Below, one piece after another: positions 24,091 to 35,169 of a stretch of 64,000 nucleotides of DNA; position 1 is the stretch's first letter; the number at the start of each line of letters is the position of its first letter. The position numbers and the translations under genes are program-made. This stretch comes from Neckera pumila (taxonomy: Eukaryota > Streptophyta > Bryopsida > Hypnales > Neckeraceae). The stretch spans positions 30,818,913 to 30,882,912 of the forward strand of contig OZ018410.1 in assembly GCA_963969595.1 (NCBI GenBank). The letters run 5' to 3'. A model generated the notes under the pieces. That model made no database searches and was not told the DNA's origin. It was given only the letters and a program-made list of their open reading frames with translations.

Positions 24091-26827
24091 ATGGGTCAAT
24101 CGGACTTAGATCGGTTGGTCGCTTCCACCAAGCAGCTAATTGCTGCAAGGCAGACGCTATGTGAAAGCTTAAACAAGACACGGGAGCTGGGATTGGCGTT
24201 AAGTAAGTCGGATACTAAATTGAGGAATATCAGTGGAAGGCTGCTGCCCATTCAAGAATCTATGGGTCCACTTCTGAATCGGACGGAGTCAGCTCGGCAT
24301 TTTGCTGGCCAGATCGAGGGAGCCTTGGCTCCTGCGAAAGCAGTGTTGAAAAAATTCGATGACTTACGAGTGCTAGAAGTGACACTAATGCGGGAGCCTA
24401 AGGACAACCTTGAGGCCTATCTGGTCGCCGTCCAGAGCCTTGATGAGTGCATCAGCTTTCTTAAGAAAAATTCTGTAAGCTCCACAAAACTCTTGCAAGA
24501 TGCTGCTGAAGCTGTAGTGAGAAAGGATGCAGTTAGTAAAGCTCGCGGGCGAAGACTGGCTGAATCTATTTCTTTATTGAAATCCCATCGCGCAGGTCTG
24601 TACCTTCCATCCACACTTCTTTCACTGATGAGGAACGCTATATTTTAGTCCTGGTATTGTATTCCGTGTGAAGAGTTCGAGGATTGAAGTTATGATGATC
24701 TGTGATCTGATTCTAATTGTCCAATCAACACAGGTGATCTGAATGCAAGTTTGGATAGTGGGCTGCTGGGTATCGCACTGGAGAAACTAGCCAAGGAATT
24801 CAAGCGCATAATGGTTCAGCACACATTACCGTTGACACTTCCTGATCGCCTGGACCCAGAGGAGACAAAGGACATAACTGAGCAGATTATGTTACCACCT
24901 GCAGTTCTGAAACGCTTGCAGGCGATTATGCAAAACCTGGCTACAAATGGAGGTCTTGAGAAATGTGTTGAGTCTTACCGGGAGATTCGGAGTACTCGGG
25001 CTTTTGTCAGCCTTCAGGTATTTCAGCCCATGAGCTTGGTTGTAGTTCTTGTGGATTCTCTCTTTCAATAAAACCTTTTCAAGCACAACTTTGAGATTCG
25101 TATTTGTTATGTGCACGTGTCTTACAATATTCCATGCTGATGCATCTTGCAGGGGCTGAAGCTTGACTACTTGAAGACCTGCAGCCCGGAAGCTCTTGAG
25201 AAAATCGACTGGGATATTCTTCAAACCATGATAGGGAAATGGTCCGAGCACATTGAGGTAGCCGTGAAGGTTTTGTATGCCAGTGAAAAGCGGCTCTGTG
25301 AGCAAGTATTGGGGAAAGTGGCTAGAGGTGCTTATGTCGACGAATGCCTATACAAGGTGGCGAGAATTGGGATGGGTCAGTTCATAAGTTTTGGAGAGGG
25401 TATTGCTCGCAGTCATCGAGCTCCTGAAAAGCTATTCAAACTGCTTGACATGTATTACTCGTTGGACAAATGCATGTCAACAGTAAATTACCTATTTGAT
25501 GGTGAATGTTGTCGTGAGCTCCGATCGCAAGTGCGAGAGCTACAAAAAATGGTAAGGCGTCGGTTTTTGCCTTGAACAAGTTGCGTGGATGTGGTGTTGG
25601 TATTTAACCATTGTCCTAGTGTTTTCTATGAAGAGAAGCGTTCGGATGTTAACTTCTAGGAACTTGATTATTCTGCTGAACTGCTGCCGAATCCCTGTTT
25701 CTTCTTACATGCTTAGTGGGTAACCATTGTCACAGGTAGTAGCGCAAGCCTGCCGCACGTTTTGGGAGTTCAAACAGTGGGTTGTTGAGCAGCATGAAGG
25801 GTCGATGGCACACGATGGCAGTGTGACCAAACTCAGCAGCTACGTGGTCAATTATCTCAAATATCTGGTCAGTGAGTTTTACAACCCAATCATGGACAAA
25901 GTGTTGAAGATTGAGCAGAGTTGGAGAGGCCAAGGCCGAGTAGAGGAGAGTGGACTGGCGAATGGAGTTCTTCTCTTTATTCAAGCGCTTGAGCGGCAGG
26001 TTGAAGGACGGTCCAATGAGTATTCAGACCCTGCATTGCGACACATATTTTTAATGAACAATTTATGGTATATGAGGACGCGTTCTAAGAAGTGTGAGCT
26101 TGGACCATTGCTCGGCGAGCAGTGGTTATCTGAACAGCGTCGGAAGGTATGTACCCTTTCTCTTTCGTCTTTTGTTGCTTGTGAGAGTTTGCTGTTCATT
26201 TGCAGAGTAGTTTTTTCAATGTGAATGTTCATGCCAGTATCACACCACTTTATGGGACATAATCTCGACCTCCAACAGTATTATTTCATACGTTTATCCA
26301 AGGTTGTCTCTCCCGAGCTAGTTCCTCCTTCCAGTAAGCTATGTTTGTTAGCTTCTGAGGACCAAACTCTACAGGTAGAAGAACATGCATTGGCATACGA
26401 GCATGAGGTCTGGGGTGCAGTGCTGAAGTGCCTCAGTAAGGAAGGATTTAACGCGCAGGGGGGGAGGAATTCTGTCCGTGATATTGCCGTGAAGCGCTTA
26501 CGTGACTTCACTGTTACTTTCGACAATGCTTGCCAAAGACATCAGAGATGGATCATCGCCGAGGAAGATCTGAGAGAAGGGACCCAAGACGCTGTCCTGC
26601 AGGCAGTAGTCCCTGCTTATAGAAAATTTCTCTCTAGCTTTGAGCATGTCTTGGAGACTGGAGGTGGTTCCAAGAATTACTACAAGTATACGCCTGAAAA
26701 CATCGAGCATATGATATCTGAGTTGCTCAATGGAAGGCTTGAATTAACCCGTTCTGGGTCAAATCAAGCTGGGCATGGTGCGCATGGGAGACAAGGCCAT
26801 ACGCCTTACGCAGAACCTCATAGGTGA
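24091..26827 (+). CDS. EXO70: EXO70 exocyst subunit (EXO70.3 / G-I-like)
   Basis: Five exons, 24091-24595, 24734-25017, 25153-25551, 25736-26146 and 26375-26827, keep one frame through GT-AG introns of 138, 135, 184 and 228 bp and give 683 residues. EXO70 subunits of the exocyst bind phosphoinositides and tether secretory vesicles to the plasma membrane. The N-terminal third is helical and heptad-like (for example ALAPAKAVLKKFDDLRVLE). The Exo70 domain follows, with WSEHIEVAVKVLYASEKRLC, IGMGQFISFGEGIA, LFKLLDMYYSLDK, FLMNNLWYM, LGPLLGEQWLSEQRRK, VWGAVLKCLSKEG, VKRLRDFTVTFD and VPAYRKFLSSFE. The C-terminus has KYTPENIEHMISELLNG, as at the end of the family. After it comes a 25-residue tail rich in Gly, His and Arg ending at TGA, which is less typical and could be changed by a missed splice. 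The 'IEVAVKVLY' and 'QFISFG' regions look closest to the G/I clade; this assignment is tentative. Confidence 0.94.
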
Positions 26828-27882
26828 GGTCAGTTTGTTCTTCCTCTCTGTTTGTGGATCGGAAATTTCAACTGTCAAGTCTGGCGTCTGTGAAGGTCAT
26901 CCCCAGGACCTGTCGTCACTGCTTGATTGGCTCCTTGCAAGTAAGTCCCTACCCCACCCAGCACGTTTTGGCTGACTGAATTATGCTTCACCTGCGAATA
27001 TCCTCAGCCTTATCGTCCCTTCTCTTGCCATGGTGCTCCTCATACTGCTGCTTTGTTTCCTCTTGGTGCTCGGGATGCAGTGTGCAGTTCCTATTCTGGG
27101 AGTAGCATCATGAGGATCCATATTCGGTTCCGATTGAGTTTTAGGGCCTGATGTTAGGTGCATTCTTTAAATAATTGGTTAGATAGTTCTCTTCCTTGAG
27201 ATCCAGTGTCGAAGAATGCCATTCATGGCAACTCTGGCATTTTCAATAAGGAAGTGTAATAACGAGTAGAGAGAGATGCAAAATTGCAAACCTGAGTTGT
27301 GGTTTGTTAGTAGTGATGTCGACAAAATTCGACGTGACAAGTGTATATTCTGGTTGTGATTTGAAGAAATAAAATAAAGCTCCGTCATCTTTGAAGTACA
27401 TTTACCCTTCACATGACACCCAAGTTTCCATGTGGGTAATCTGTTCTATACCACCAACGATTTAGGAGTTCAACGCCTCACTACCTGTGAACATTGGTGT
27501 GGATCTTGATTAAATGAACTTAAATGGATTCTTGATTCGCTTTTAGTCTAGAAAGGAGTTCTATGTTTCAATGACAAGCAGGTTGCTCACCTTATTGTAG
27601 AAGTCGCACTAAGTAAACAGCAGAGCATTCCTTACACTATGAAGCAATGGATTCGGAGTGTTCTTGAGCGGTCGGGCTGTATAGTTGTGCAGGAGAAAGT
27701 ACCATTTGGATTTGCTTGCCAATTTTTAACCCTCAGCACTCTAGAGACTATGTTTTGGATGATAACAAAAAAATTTGGATGATGTTTTTTCGAAATTACT
27801 TCATGCACTAGTCTCAAAGAACCAAAGAGAGGCCTCACTGCCAAGCAATTAACTCTCCTTGTTTCTAGTAAAAAAAAAGAGT
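26828..27882. other. EXO70 3' region and spacer
   Basis: I see no further EXO70 exon or other gene. The first few hundred bases are probably 3' untranslated region. Confidence 0.4.
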
Positions 27883-28236
27883 ATATATCCAAACTTTATC
27901 CAATGAACCTAGCATCAAGATGAGATTACATAGATGTGTATACATAGAGTCTAAATATGCAACGAAATTGTTGTCATGTAATTGATGAAGGCTTTGCGAT
28001 GCAATATGTATCTAAACTTTATCCAATTATCCTAACTGTAAGATGAAGGTACATAGATAGGAAAGTTTGATTGCATAACTAAATTGTTGTCATGTCATTG
28101 ATTATGGCTTTGCAAAGCAATCTATATCTAAACTTTATCTAATGAACCTAATCGTAAGATGAAGATACATAGATACTTTGTAGCTAAACTTTATCCAATT
28201 AACCTAACCTTAAGATGAAGGTACATAGACAGTATA
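27883..28236 (+). repeat. imperfect direct repeats, four copies of a ~55 bp unit
   Basis: Units begin near 27883, 28006, 28123 and 28181 and read 'ctaaactttatccaatgaac' followed by '..aagatgaaggtacatagat'. The first two are joined to a second shared block, 'aaattgttgtcatgt..attgat', making a longer period of about 120 bp there. Non-coding. Confidence 0.75.
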
Positions 28237-28334
28237 AGACATAAATTTCCTTGTGTAAAAGAATTATGACAAGTGATTGTAGGAATAGTAACATTCTAAG
28301 ATTGTTAAATTGGGCTTTTGAATTTTTCAATTAA

Positions 28335-29246
28335 CCCCTAAAGGACCATTGTCCCTTTGGGAGACAAATGGGATTTTGGGCAGGTACCTACGGGCTAAAT
28401 TTTTGTCATGATTTTCTAAAATTTTTTTGGAAGATAGAAAAACTGATAAGCTTCATGGGAATATGATTTTTTTTTCAATCGGTGCCCGGGAACAAAAGTT
28501 ATGCCCAAATAAGCTCAAAATAGGGGAGAGGGGGCAGCAAAAAAATTTAATTTTTTTTCTTAAATTTTTTTTCCTTATGGATTAGATTTTTGCCTACTTA
28601 AGAAGCTTTGATTCATTTCATTTGGTTTTTTTATGAGAAAGTTATGGACAATCTTGTTTTTTGGGCAATTAGAGCATCTTCTTGAAAAAAATAACTTATA
28701 GGATTCATTTTGGAATGCAATTTTTGCAATTTAAAAATAAAATAAGGTCCACATGGTTTAGTTTTCTTGCTAGAACAATCTCACCATTAGGATTAGAATT
28801 TTTTAATTCCATCTAAAAGATATTAATATTTTAGATTTTCCTTCTATCTTGTATTATCTTCTACTTAACAAATTTTTTAAAAATGAAAATTAAGTTTTTT
28901 TGAATTTCTTTTTTTTTCCTAGACTCTCAACTTAGTTCTCCCATATAAAGATTAAAAGCTCAAAACTCTGTAGTGCAAAAAATTTAAGCTAAAAATGTTC
29001 AAAGTCAAAAAATCTAGTCCCGTAATGTGCTGAAAATCTTGTTTTTTTCACTTTAAACGCAGATTTCTTGCAATCTATGCGGTCAAAAATTCTGAAATTT
29101 TTTCCACACATTGTTATACTAGTTAGGTATAAGATCTTATGATTGGATTTGCAAGAAAAAAAAATTTCAGATTTTTTTACTCTTTGCTCTAGAAATGGCA
29201 GTTTTGAGAGTTTTTTGGTAGAAAAAAGGCCTTGGTCCTTTAGGGG
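28335..29246 (-). mobile_element. TTAA-flanked 0.91 kb non-autonomous element, copy 6
   Basis: The best-preserved copy, with exact TTAA on both sides (28331-28334 and 29247-29250). The tips CCCCTAAAGGACCA and GGTCCTTTAGGGG are perfect inverted repeats over 13 bp. It lies in the opposite orientation to copies 1-5. No coding frame. Confidence 0.88.
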
Positions 29247-30225
29247 TTAATAAAGATTATAGTGAGGATTACATGGAGGATTTAATTTTGGATTATATTG
29301 AAACAAACATTTGAGAATTATTCATTTTTGTTTAGTGTACACACACTTGTAAGTAGTTGCTTGTTAATTTTGTAAATCCGTGTTTCATTGCCGGAAGAAG
29401 ATGAACTACATATTGCAATTAGGGGATAAACAAATACAAAATCATTGAAAGAAACTTTGTGTCGTGTTCTGCCCTTTCCTTGCACAAACAACTACAAAGT
29501 GGTTGTTTTCATGTCCACTGAGCTCAAGAGCTCATTGTGACTTGTGGGGCAGAAAAACTGCAAAGTTGATTTTGGAGAATCCTAAGGTTGTATTTTTTAC
29601 TATTGGTTAATCCCTCAAGGCCGGGGGAGGCAAAAAACGCCTTCACTAATATTCAAAGGTTGTATTTTGGGTGTTATGATTTTGGGATCATAGGGGGGCC
29701 AAAATCAAGGTCAAACGGAATTGAGTCTACTTTCATGTGCACTTGTTTGATCAGAATTCGGAACAAAAGTCCACTGTAGAGACGGAGATTCATTGAAAGA
29801 GGTTCAGGTTTTAGCTAGAGTATAGTACAAATCCACCGCAAAAACACCAACAAATGGGTGATGTCATTTAACGTATTTGGGGTTGACACCGAACTCTTTT
29901 CTGGGTTTAGGTTTTGGCGCCAAGGTGGCCTGGATTTAGGGTCATTGCTTGTCCGGGCAAGAGGACAACCTAAGGAGGTCATGCTCGTTGGGGTTTTGGA
30001 TACACAACTCTCATTGTAGGACGTTGGGTTTGACATTTTGCAAAATTGTCCTTTATCAAATTCAATAGAATAATCTAAGGTGCAGCTGTCCGTGGAGGTG
30101 TTCTTTGAATTTGTAGTAGTGGTCATTTTCTACAAGGCTATTGGAATCTTGGAGACTCGCAATCACAATCTCCTGGAGGGACAACCATTGTCATGAATCG
30201 TGAAGGTGGCAAGCATTGCTAGAGC

Positions 30226-30849
30226 ATGATTGTCTCTCTTAGTGGTGAGGAAGATTGGAGAGCTTTGAGGTGCAGAAGTTTTGAAGTTTTGAGAAATTGG
30301 TTGCTCCCGCCAGAGATTATGCTACCCAAAGCAGTGGAATACTTAGCAATGGAAAAGCAGGGATTGAAAACACGGCACATGGCTCCGGCAATCTTCTCCA
30401 AACATCTTGAGGACAAAGCGGAGCTGATCGACAATTGGATGGTTAAAGATAAGAGGACTGCATTTGAAAGAGTGAGTGTGTTGAATTGTTTGAGTGAAAA
30501 GCATTTGCGTAATTTAGCGTTGCCATTGAATAGTAGGCCGCTTTCTGCAAGGCCTTCGGCAAAAAAGTGGCGGTATCTATTCTACATGCACATTGCCGAT
30601 GTGCTAGGGTTTATGAAGAGGAGGGATTTTCCGGGAGTATTGAGTGAAATTTTGCACCAAATTTTGCAAGAGCCGCAAGAAGTCGTCCCAGATGTCACTC
30701 AAGGAGTTGAGCAGAGCCATGGCCCAGAAGAGATTGTTGGAGCGCAGCTTGAAGACGCAATCGAGAGTCAGGCGTCAAACAAGACCCTGTCTGACTCATT
30801 CGGAGATGGTGCACGCATTGGAGGTGGTTGCAATAGAAACAAACAATGA
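30226..30849 (+). CDS. unassigned 207-residue ORF inside the repeat region
   Basis: A true ATG opens 207 codons to TGA at 30847. The protein starts MIVSLSGEEDWRALRCR and has a basic middle (RPLSARPSAKKWRYLFYMH) and an acidic tail. I recognise no family. A second frame (30644-31015) overlaps its 3' half and is rich in Lys, Arg and Ser. A third (to about 31190) is Gly/Arg-rich, so a frameshifted longer protein is possible. Its place within the candidate piggyBac limits suggests a transposon-associated or captured gene rather than a host gene. Confidence 0.4.
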   Translation: MIVSLSGEEDWRALRCRSFEVLRNWLLPPEIMLPKAVEYLAMEKQGLKTRHMAPAIFSKHLEDKAELIDNWMVKDKRTAFERVSVLNCLSEKHLRNLALPLNSRPLSARPSAKKWRYLFYMHIADVLGFMKRRDFPGVLSEILHQILQEPQEVVPDVTQGVEQSHGPEEIVGAQLEDAIESQASNKTLSDSFGDGARIGGGCNRNKQ

Positions 30850-31979
30850 GGCAATCCAAGTAGAGCAGAACCAAGGCGTCCTCACAACTGCTTCTCCTTT
30901 CACACGGGGAAAGGACAAGCAGACATCAAGGGTGCGCACAACCCTAAATAAACAAAAATTCAAAGGTGGTAAAGGAGGGAGCGATTGGCGATCAACTCGC
31001 CAATACAAAAATTGATGTCCTTGAGGGGGCAGAGGGAAGGGGTGGAGAGGAGGTTGGCAATGGTGGTCATGGTTATGGAGGGAGGAATCAAGATTGTGGT
31101 TGTGTTGGGAGAGGGCAAGGGCGGGGGAGGGGGCGGAGAATAGGCGGGCGAGGAAGGGGACCAGGACAATGCAAAGAGAATGACATATTTTGAGATTTGA
31201 TTGTGGAACCAGAGTATTTGCAAACACCGTAGGGGTGGAATAGACCGGAAATTTGGTTGGATGGTAATCGATCACCCTAAATTTTGAAGCCCTGACCAGA
31301 AGTAGGGAGCTGTGTAGTTTGAAACATTTGGGAGGATGATAGGCAGCAGTCTCCTCAGGCATTGGCTGTGCGTGGATGCAAAGAGTGGGCTATGAGTCCA
31401 GACGGCTTTGCATCACATATGGCTGCTCACATTTTGCCACAAGGTGTACATTCGGCTAAATCAGGGGAAGGAGACAAGAATGTTCAAAATGACTACAAAG
31501 AGGCTAAATATTGTGCTTGCAATTCAGCATAGAAGAAGGGAATGCGGGTGACTCCCTGGACTAGTACATCAGTTGTAGCAGCCATTTTTCATTTGGCAAA
31601 GACGTCACTGGCATGCTAGTTCAAGTACTGAAGTATGTTTTCCAGTACACACTAGATGAGTATGCGGACCCTTTGTGTCTTGGAGAGATAACTCTTTGTT
31701 TTGTTCATAAGATAACAAGAAAGCTTATGTACATGGTATCTTTGAAGGCTGCCTTGGACATCAAGCTGTGACTGCTCATGAATGTTGATTGGTAGGTGGT
31801 GGTCTAGTGAAGCCTTGGAAGAAGACTCCATGTCAAAGTGAGGCTGAGACAGAGGAGTTCCACATCCAGCTAGCTCAAGGTACCCCTACAGTTGCGGCTC
31901 TACAATAGTACAAGGTCTTTGAAGGCATTGCTATTCCTGACCTAACTTCAGAGAAGATAACTACTACTACCTAGCATTG

Positions 31980-32270
31980 CGACTATCTAGGAAACCTTGG
32001 GACTGTCTGAGTTGAACTTCGACGTGATTTTGGAAGAGGAGTTGGATGCAGACAAATGGGTGGTACGCCATGGCAACTACATGGGATCGTCTGATTTAAG
32101 TAACTCTGACTGGGTAGTTCCAGAGGACTTAAATATTGTAGGAGAGGATGATTGCATGCATTAGAAAAAATGTGAGCCGTCCAGAAGGCTGCTCCGGAGT
32201 GACAAACCAAGCTATTAAAAAACTTGGTCTGTCACTCCAGCTCATTGTTGTTGTAAGCAGTCAGCTTTTG
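31980..32270 (+). pseudogene. possible N-terminal fragment of the piggyBac transposase
   Basis: The frame holding ILEEELDADKWVV and SDWVVPEDLNIVGEDD is strongly acidic, as is common before the core of piggyBac transposases. It then hits stops and runs into AT-rich DNA and the foldback insertion. Colinearity with the transposase core 2.9 kb downstream is the main argument. The identity is tentative. Confidence 0.35.
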
Positions 32271-32591
32271 CAAATTTTTTTGCGAGTAAATAAAATAAAA
32301 TAAAATAATATATATATATAATTTTCTTAAGATTTAAAAAAAATAAAAACATAAAAAATAAAAAATATTTTTTTATTCGTAAATTTTGGTTCCTGCACCA
32401 CTACTGCTGTAGTTTTAGTAGGGCGGCAATAGGGGGAAAACAATTTTTTGAGCAAAAAAAAAGCAAATTTCAAGGTACCTCAAAGGGCTGCGGAGCAGAT
32501 CTCTAGAGGCTTGAAGTTTCCTCTAATGTCATTTGAGTCCATGTCATTCTTTCACAAATATGACAATTCGAACTAGCAAGAAACTAGCATA

Positions 32592-33658
32592 GGGTGATTG
32601 CAAGAAACACTTAATGTGGTACGTCACACCTTAGTTTTTATTTTTATTTTGGCCATAATTTTTGTATTAGCTCCATATGACTCAAAATTTATAGTGAGTC
32701 TACTTATAACTATTATATACCGAACCTAATTTTTGAGTTTTTTTCAAAAATAATCTAATATTTTTTGACAACTCCAAAAATTTCTCACACTGGATGATTT
32801 AGGGTTTTTTAGCACTAATTGGAACCCAAAAAACACGAATTTTGAGCTGAAATTTTAAGAGGTGGTTTCTTAGTATACTCATAGCTACTATCCAAGGGAA
32901 TTTAAAAATACTTATTTTTATGTGGTGTAGAATCCACAAAGAGAGCTTTTTTCTACATTTATTTTCAAAGCTATAAAACAATATTATGTTGAGTTTCTTA
33001 GTCAAATCTCATCACCAAAAAGTCTTTTCAAATATTCAATTTATATATATATATTTTAAATCCTATTTTTTACAAATTAAAATATTAGAAGTGGTATTTT
33101 CTTCACCGGAATTCTATGTCCAAAAGTCTAGTGAAGAAAATACCACTTTTAACATTTTAATTTGTAAAAAATAGGATTTTATTTTAGAATATATAAAATT
33201 TGAATATTTGAGAAGACTTTTTGGTGATAAGATTTTACCAAAAAAATCACTGGAATATTGTTTTATATCTTTAAAAAAAATGTAGAAAGAAGCTCTATTT
33301 GTGGACCTCTACACCACATAAAAATAAGTATTTTTGAAATTCCTTTGGACAGTAGCTATAAGTCTACTAAGAGACCAATATCTCTAAATTTTAGCTCAAA
33401 AATTATTTTTTTGCGCTTAAATGGTGCTAAACCCCCCTAAATCAGCCATTGTGAGAAATTATCAGGGTTGTTTAAAAATATTAATTATTTTTGAAAAATC
33501 CTCAAAAATTAGGTAAAGTATATAATGGTTATAAGTAGCTTTCCTATAAATCTTGAGTCATTTGGACCTAAAAGACAAAAGTTATAGCCAAAACAAAAAT
33601 AAAAAACTAAGGTGTAACAAAACGCAACAAATTGCACAAGTGTTTCTTGCAATCACCC
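32592..33658. mobile_element. 1.07 kb foldback element (long inverted repeat)
   Basis: The whole element is two arms of about 515-528 bp facing each other across a ~24-base centre (33107-33130). The outer tips are GGGTGATTGCAAGAAACACTT on the left and its inverse on the right. Matching blocks can be followed along the arms, for example 'aagtggtattttcttcac' left of centre and 'gtgaagaaaataccactt' right of it. No coding sequence. A transcript through it would form a very long hairpin. Confidence 0.88.
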
Positions 33659-33715
33659 CACACAACTAGAGGGTAGTTGGGAGAATTTTACCGGTCCTAT
33701 TCCGGGTGTGATTAG

Positions 33716-35166
33716 GGGTAGTTGCAAGAAACACTTAACGATTTTGGCTCAAAACGGCCTTGGTACTGGTCTATTGGAGTACTGTTAATTTTGGAATAAA
33801 ATTTTTAAATTTTTTTAAATATGGATAGAGATGAGGACCAAAAAGTCCATTTCTCTCTTGGACCTTTCCAAAAGACTCAATATCCCTATTAAATTCAAAA
33901 CTAATTATATATTCTAAAAGCTGAGGACCTGGGAAGAAATGTGTTAAAGTTTGAAGTGAAAATAATTGCCTTACCATCTTTTAATATTTGCCAAAGACAA
34001 TTTTGCACTTATAATTCATAAAAACACTAGTAGAAAGTTTAATTTTTCTGTTGTTTTGGTCGTGTTGATCCGGTCAAAATTTGATAGAAATCTGTTGATT
34101 TCAATAGATTTCTATCAAATTTTGACTGGATCAACGCGACCAAAACAATAGAAAAATTAAATTTTCTACTAGTGGAAACTTGCCTTGCTCATCAATATCA
34201 ATACATTATTTTGCCTCTAAGTCACTCTGTAGAATTTTAAAGTGCTTCAAATCAAGCGAGTGCCTTGTAGATTGATAATGAATTGGTTTTAAATTTGTAG
34301 AACATTGGTGGTGGATTTATAACAGTTTTTGGAGCCTTTTAACTATGGTTTTTATTTATTATTTCTAAACTTTTTTCCTATTACTTCTCTTTGTTTGATA
34401 TGCCTCAAAATTTAACACCTTTTGTCTCTCTTTCATAGCTTCTAGAATGTATAATTAGTTGTAAAATTGGTGAAGTATTGACTATATGAGGAAGTGTCTC
34501 AATGAAGAATGGATCTTTTTGTCCCTGACTCTAATTTGTAAACATTCAATAAAGTAAATGTGTGAAAATTTCAGACCTAGAAAAATTTATCTCTAAGAGT
34601 TATGCACGGTCAAAGACTGTTGAAAGAGGCAAGAAAATAGACCCTTTGGGATTTTATTTTTAGAAAATAGTAAAATATTTCAAAAAATTTCCTACAAAAA
34701 AAATCATTTTTCCTTACTTAAAGATGCTTCTTCTCAACTATTTTCATCTTTGGGAAGAAAAAAAATTGTATCCTCTGCACGTAAGCAAACGTAGTACACT
34801 TTGAGCATATGTGGAAGGTGGACATTTTACTACTTTTAAAAAACCTCTTTGTAGGCTTGTGTAACTTTAGAAGAACTCCTTCTCTTCTAATTTTCACCTT
34901 CAAATTTGCATTTTTGGATTGGAAGTAGTACTAAAATCCCCCAAAATGGCCAAGGTAGACATCCAATTGGAGGCAGTTTAAAAATAGTAAACTAATTTTT
35001 AAAATTTTTAAAAAGATATTCAATGTTTGAGACTTTTATAATTTAAATGTACCTTCAATTCAAATTTCATAGAAAATTCACATAAGACGCAAAAGTTATG
35101 AGCAAAAAACTACCTGGTTAAGGCCAAGGGGACGAAAAAAAAGACAACTATTTCTTGCAACGACCT
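33716..35166. mobile_element. 1.45 kb element with GGGTAGTTGCAAGAAAC ends
   Basis: The left tip is GGGTAGTTGCAAGAAACACTT and the right tip is TTTCTTGCAACGACC, a diverged inverse. The sequence matches the 0.73 kb copy at 54414-55142 at both ends, but carries about 0.7 kb extra between about 33822 and 34540. A small hairpin MITE (34025-34174) lies in the extra part. The tips are also shared with the neighbouring foldback element. Confidence 0.78.
34025..34174. mobile_element. 150 bp hairpin MITE, CACTAG ends
   Basis: Nearly perfect inverted repeat with arms of about 70 bp. It starts CACTAGTAGAAA, ends TTTCTACTAGTG and turns at 'ttgatttcaa'. The ends match the CACTA type. It is nested in the 1.45 kb element. 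Confidence 0.85.
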
Positions 35167-35169
35167 TTA

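Noticed and set aside
31016..31193. Gly/Arg-rich frame as a second fibrillarin GAR domain
   Set aside because: No methyltransferase motifs follow, and the reading frame is not linked to any; at most part of the unassigned ORF set.
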